64,000 bases of DNA from Sphagnum magellanicum (taxonomy: Eukaryota > Streptophyta > Sphagnopsida > Sphagnales > Sphagnaceae), in assembly GCA_021904315.1 (NCBI GenBank), contig CM038912.1, forward strand, positions 22,170,949 to 22,234,948. The letters are read 5' to 3'. Positions within the stretch are counted from its first letter, which is position 1, and every line of letters begins with the position of its first letter. The translations under genes and the position numbers were made by a program. The notes under the pieces are model-generated. The model did not search any database and was not told the DNA's origin. It saw only the letters and a list, made by a program, of their open reading frames with translations. This document shows, one piece after another, positions 62,501 to 64,000 of this stretch.

Positions 62501-63797
62501 CCCTTGTAAGAAGTGCATTGGTTCATCATTCTATGATGAGAAAAAGTGTTATTATTTTTCATGCAAACCTTGCAAAACTTACATTGGAAGGAAGGCCAAT
62601 TACCAATAGGTTGTTAGGCCACTTGTAATCAAAATGTGTTTCAATTGCAAGTTCTTCATATTCATTTTCAAGATACAAGGTCACACATGTTCTCTTGATT
62701 TGTTGCATGCTGCATTTAAAAATTCTGGTTATGTGGGAAGGACCTCCAAAGACTTACACATGAACATGCCAGAATTGAAAACACAACAACACCCCAACAT
62801 TCAATCTACAAAATTGTGATAAATAACACATTGTAGTATTTTTTTTTGCCAAGCTACATATTAAGAAAATTCAAATTAACCACATTAGATGGCAAAATAA
62901 TTGTTGCAAACATGATTCCGATTTTAAAAAATATATATGAACTGATTAGAAACAATGACAAACAAGTAAATAGATTATAAAACCAATTTTAACATTGCCA
63001 TATCTTGAAGTAAATTGTGTTGAAGTAAAATGTGAATGCAGAATAACTTCAATGACCTACACCCAATTCTTTACAGTTGATTTATACTTTTGTGAAATCT
63101 AACATAGTGCACCTTATTTGTTTCATGTGGCAAGCTACATAACCTAAAATTTGCCTCTAGTGGTTAGCTGATTATGTTTATTATGCCCTATTTGTTTGAT
63201 TCCCACCTTAAACATAGAAAAAAAAAATGACAAAAATTTATTAACAGTTGGAATTAAAGAATATTGTAACATATTACAATTTTCTTGTTTGGTTTAGGGA
63301 TGTCAATCTTCCTAGTTTTTAGGGTTTGGTTGTGCAAAATCAAATGGAAGAAGACAAACAACAAAGATTATGCACATAGAAATTAACCAACAACAACATA
63401 TTAACACAAAAAAAATGGTAAAATTGCAAGGAAGAACAAAGTTCAAGTGAGGAACTTACCCCTAACACCCATCATATAGGAACATTAGAGATAATGTCGA
63501 TATATTTCTTGTGCCCAAGTAGGAAGATCATGTAAGTATCCTATTGTGCATGAATGGGTAGCACCTCTTGAAGCAAGTGGCTTCAATTGATGACATTGCC
63601 AGTGGCATCGTATGTGTTTAGTGGTTGTTTATGTTTCCTTCATCATCCTTTACATTGTTAGACTTTCCTGCACTGTCGATGTCTTCCATAGCAAGACAAC
63701 TCTGATTAGTAGTGATGTTGTTTGGAGCAAGGGATTAAAGCTTTTCAGGTAGATTTGCATTGAGTTCACATGGCGGCTCCCCTTGCAACAACTCCAT
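59555..63797 (-). pseudogene. Decayed multi-exon gene, minus strand, unrecognised
   Basis: Fossil exons in order, with partial splice support. 63797-63460: ATG, MELLQGEPPCELNANLPEKL, ends at GTAAG. 62753-62585: GGPSHITRIFKCSMQQIKRT then LYLENEYEELAIETHFDYKW. 62577-61799: a Cys/His piece CKFCKVCMKNNNTFSHHRMM, then LPPKWAAPYPRFGETWVMPP and KDICIISSDDDFLF, one TAG at 62091, one shift in an A-run, then NIVVDWILMQDPKECMVIFM to a GTAAGT donor. 61574-61434: TTTTAG acceptor, GLKDYLQDLTLKKEYKAKKA (coiled-coil-like), GTAAAT donor. 61330-60970: CELEKEAEPFSLECECPHIV. 60890-60548: VLHFARDTAHSIYLTIAIKN. 60437-60062: GDLLLKEDIDIGYLFVGKVN. 60021-59800: KEQLQGVLLTYLELVTNVIS. 59687-59555: VILNMRPIPNLNVMVEPTPK. 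About ten stops and several shifts make it inactive. No family is recognised. It could be a host gene relic or a transposon's accessory gene. Confidence 0.55.
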
Positions 63798-64000
63798 TGT
63801 TACACGCAAACCTTAAACATAACAAAAAAGAAATGCAAAATAGACTTTAAATTGTCAATTACACAATTGCTATGTTGCATTAAAGTGCATTATGAGCTTC
63901 CCAAAATGAAAATGACACAAAAAATGAGTTCAATTTTGTTGGGGTTCTGGTGCACCTTTGATTTTGATTTTTGCAAGCTGAAACCCTAACCCCTATACCA

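Overview
The window looks like nuclear DNA of a land plant with a large, repeat-rich genome. The evidence is a GT-AG-intron gene of the plant KUP/HAK/KT potassium transporter family, short TTTAGGG-type telomeric motifs, and remains of plant-type transposons (a FAR1/MULE transposase, a LINE-like reverse transcriptase, a Ty3/gypsy integrase). The lineage cannot be fixed from the sequence alone. Low gene density with compact introns would suit a fern, lycophyte or other seedless plant as well as others. No bacterial, organellar or viral gene organisation is seen.

Only one intact gene can be supported. A KUP/HAK/KT K+ transporter lies on the + strand from 36963 to 41047. It has eight coding exons that join without a frame break into 800 residues. 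Its promoter candidate is a TATA box at 34842, just after a pyrimidine-rich tract and a G-run. The region between the TATA box and the ATG is about 2.1 kb, unusually GC/CpG-rich, and is presumably a long leader with one or more introns. Two points deserve attention. The usually acidic GD of the first membrane segment reads GG (residue 123), and intron 4 uses a GC donor.

Layout: 1-17.4 kb is AT-rich intergenic DNA with a degenerate minisatellite, a 150-bp tandem repeat, a dispersed GGGAACA-type repeat and several fossil reading frames, including a retroelement-type zinc knuckle. 17.4-34.5 kb holds a decayed gypsy integrase, a MITE candidate, foldback repeats and a decayed LINE-like RT gene (30.0-32.75 kb). 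34.5-41.1 kb is the transporter locus. 41.1-54.3 kb holds a 415-bp foldback, dispersed repeats, a second MITE candidate and fossil exons. 54.3-57.25 kb is a decayed FAR1/MULE transposase. 58.4-63.8 kb, facing it on the minus strand, is a decayed multi-exon gene that I do not recognise; several of its exons still carry splice signals.

The fossil frames were found by reading translations by eye: long stretches of protein-like sequence with only a few stops. The transporter is the only entry for which a working product is claimed.
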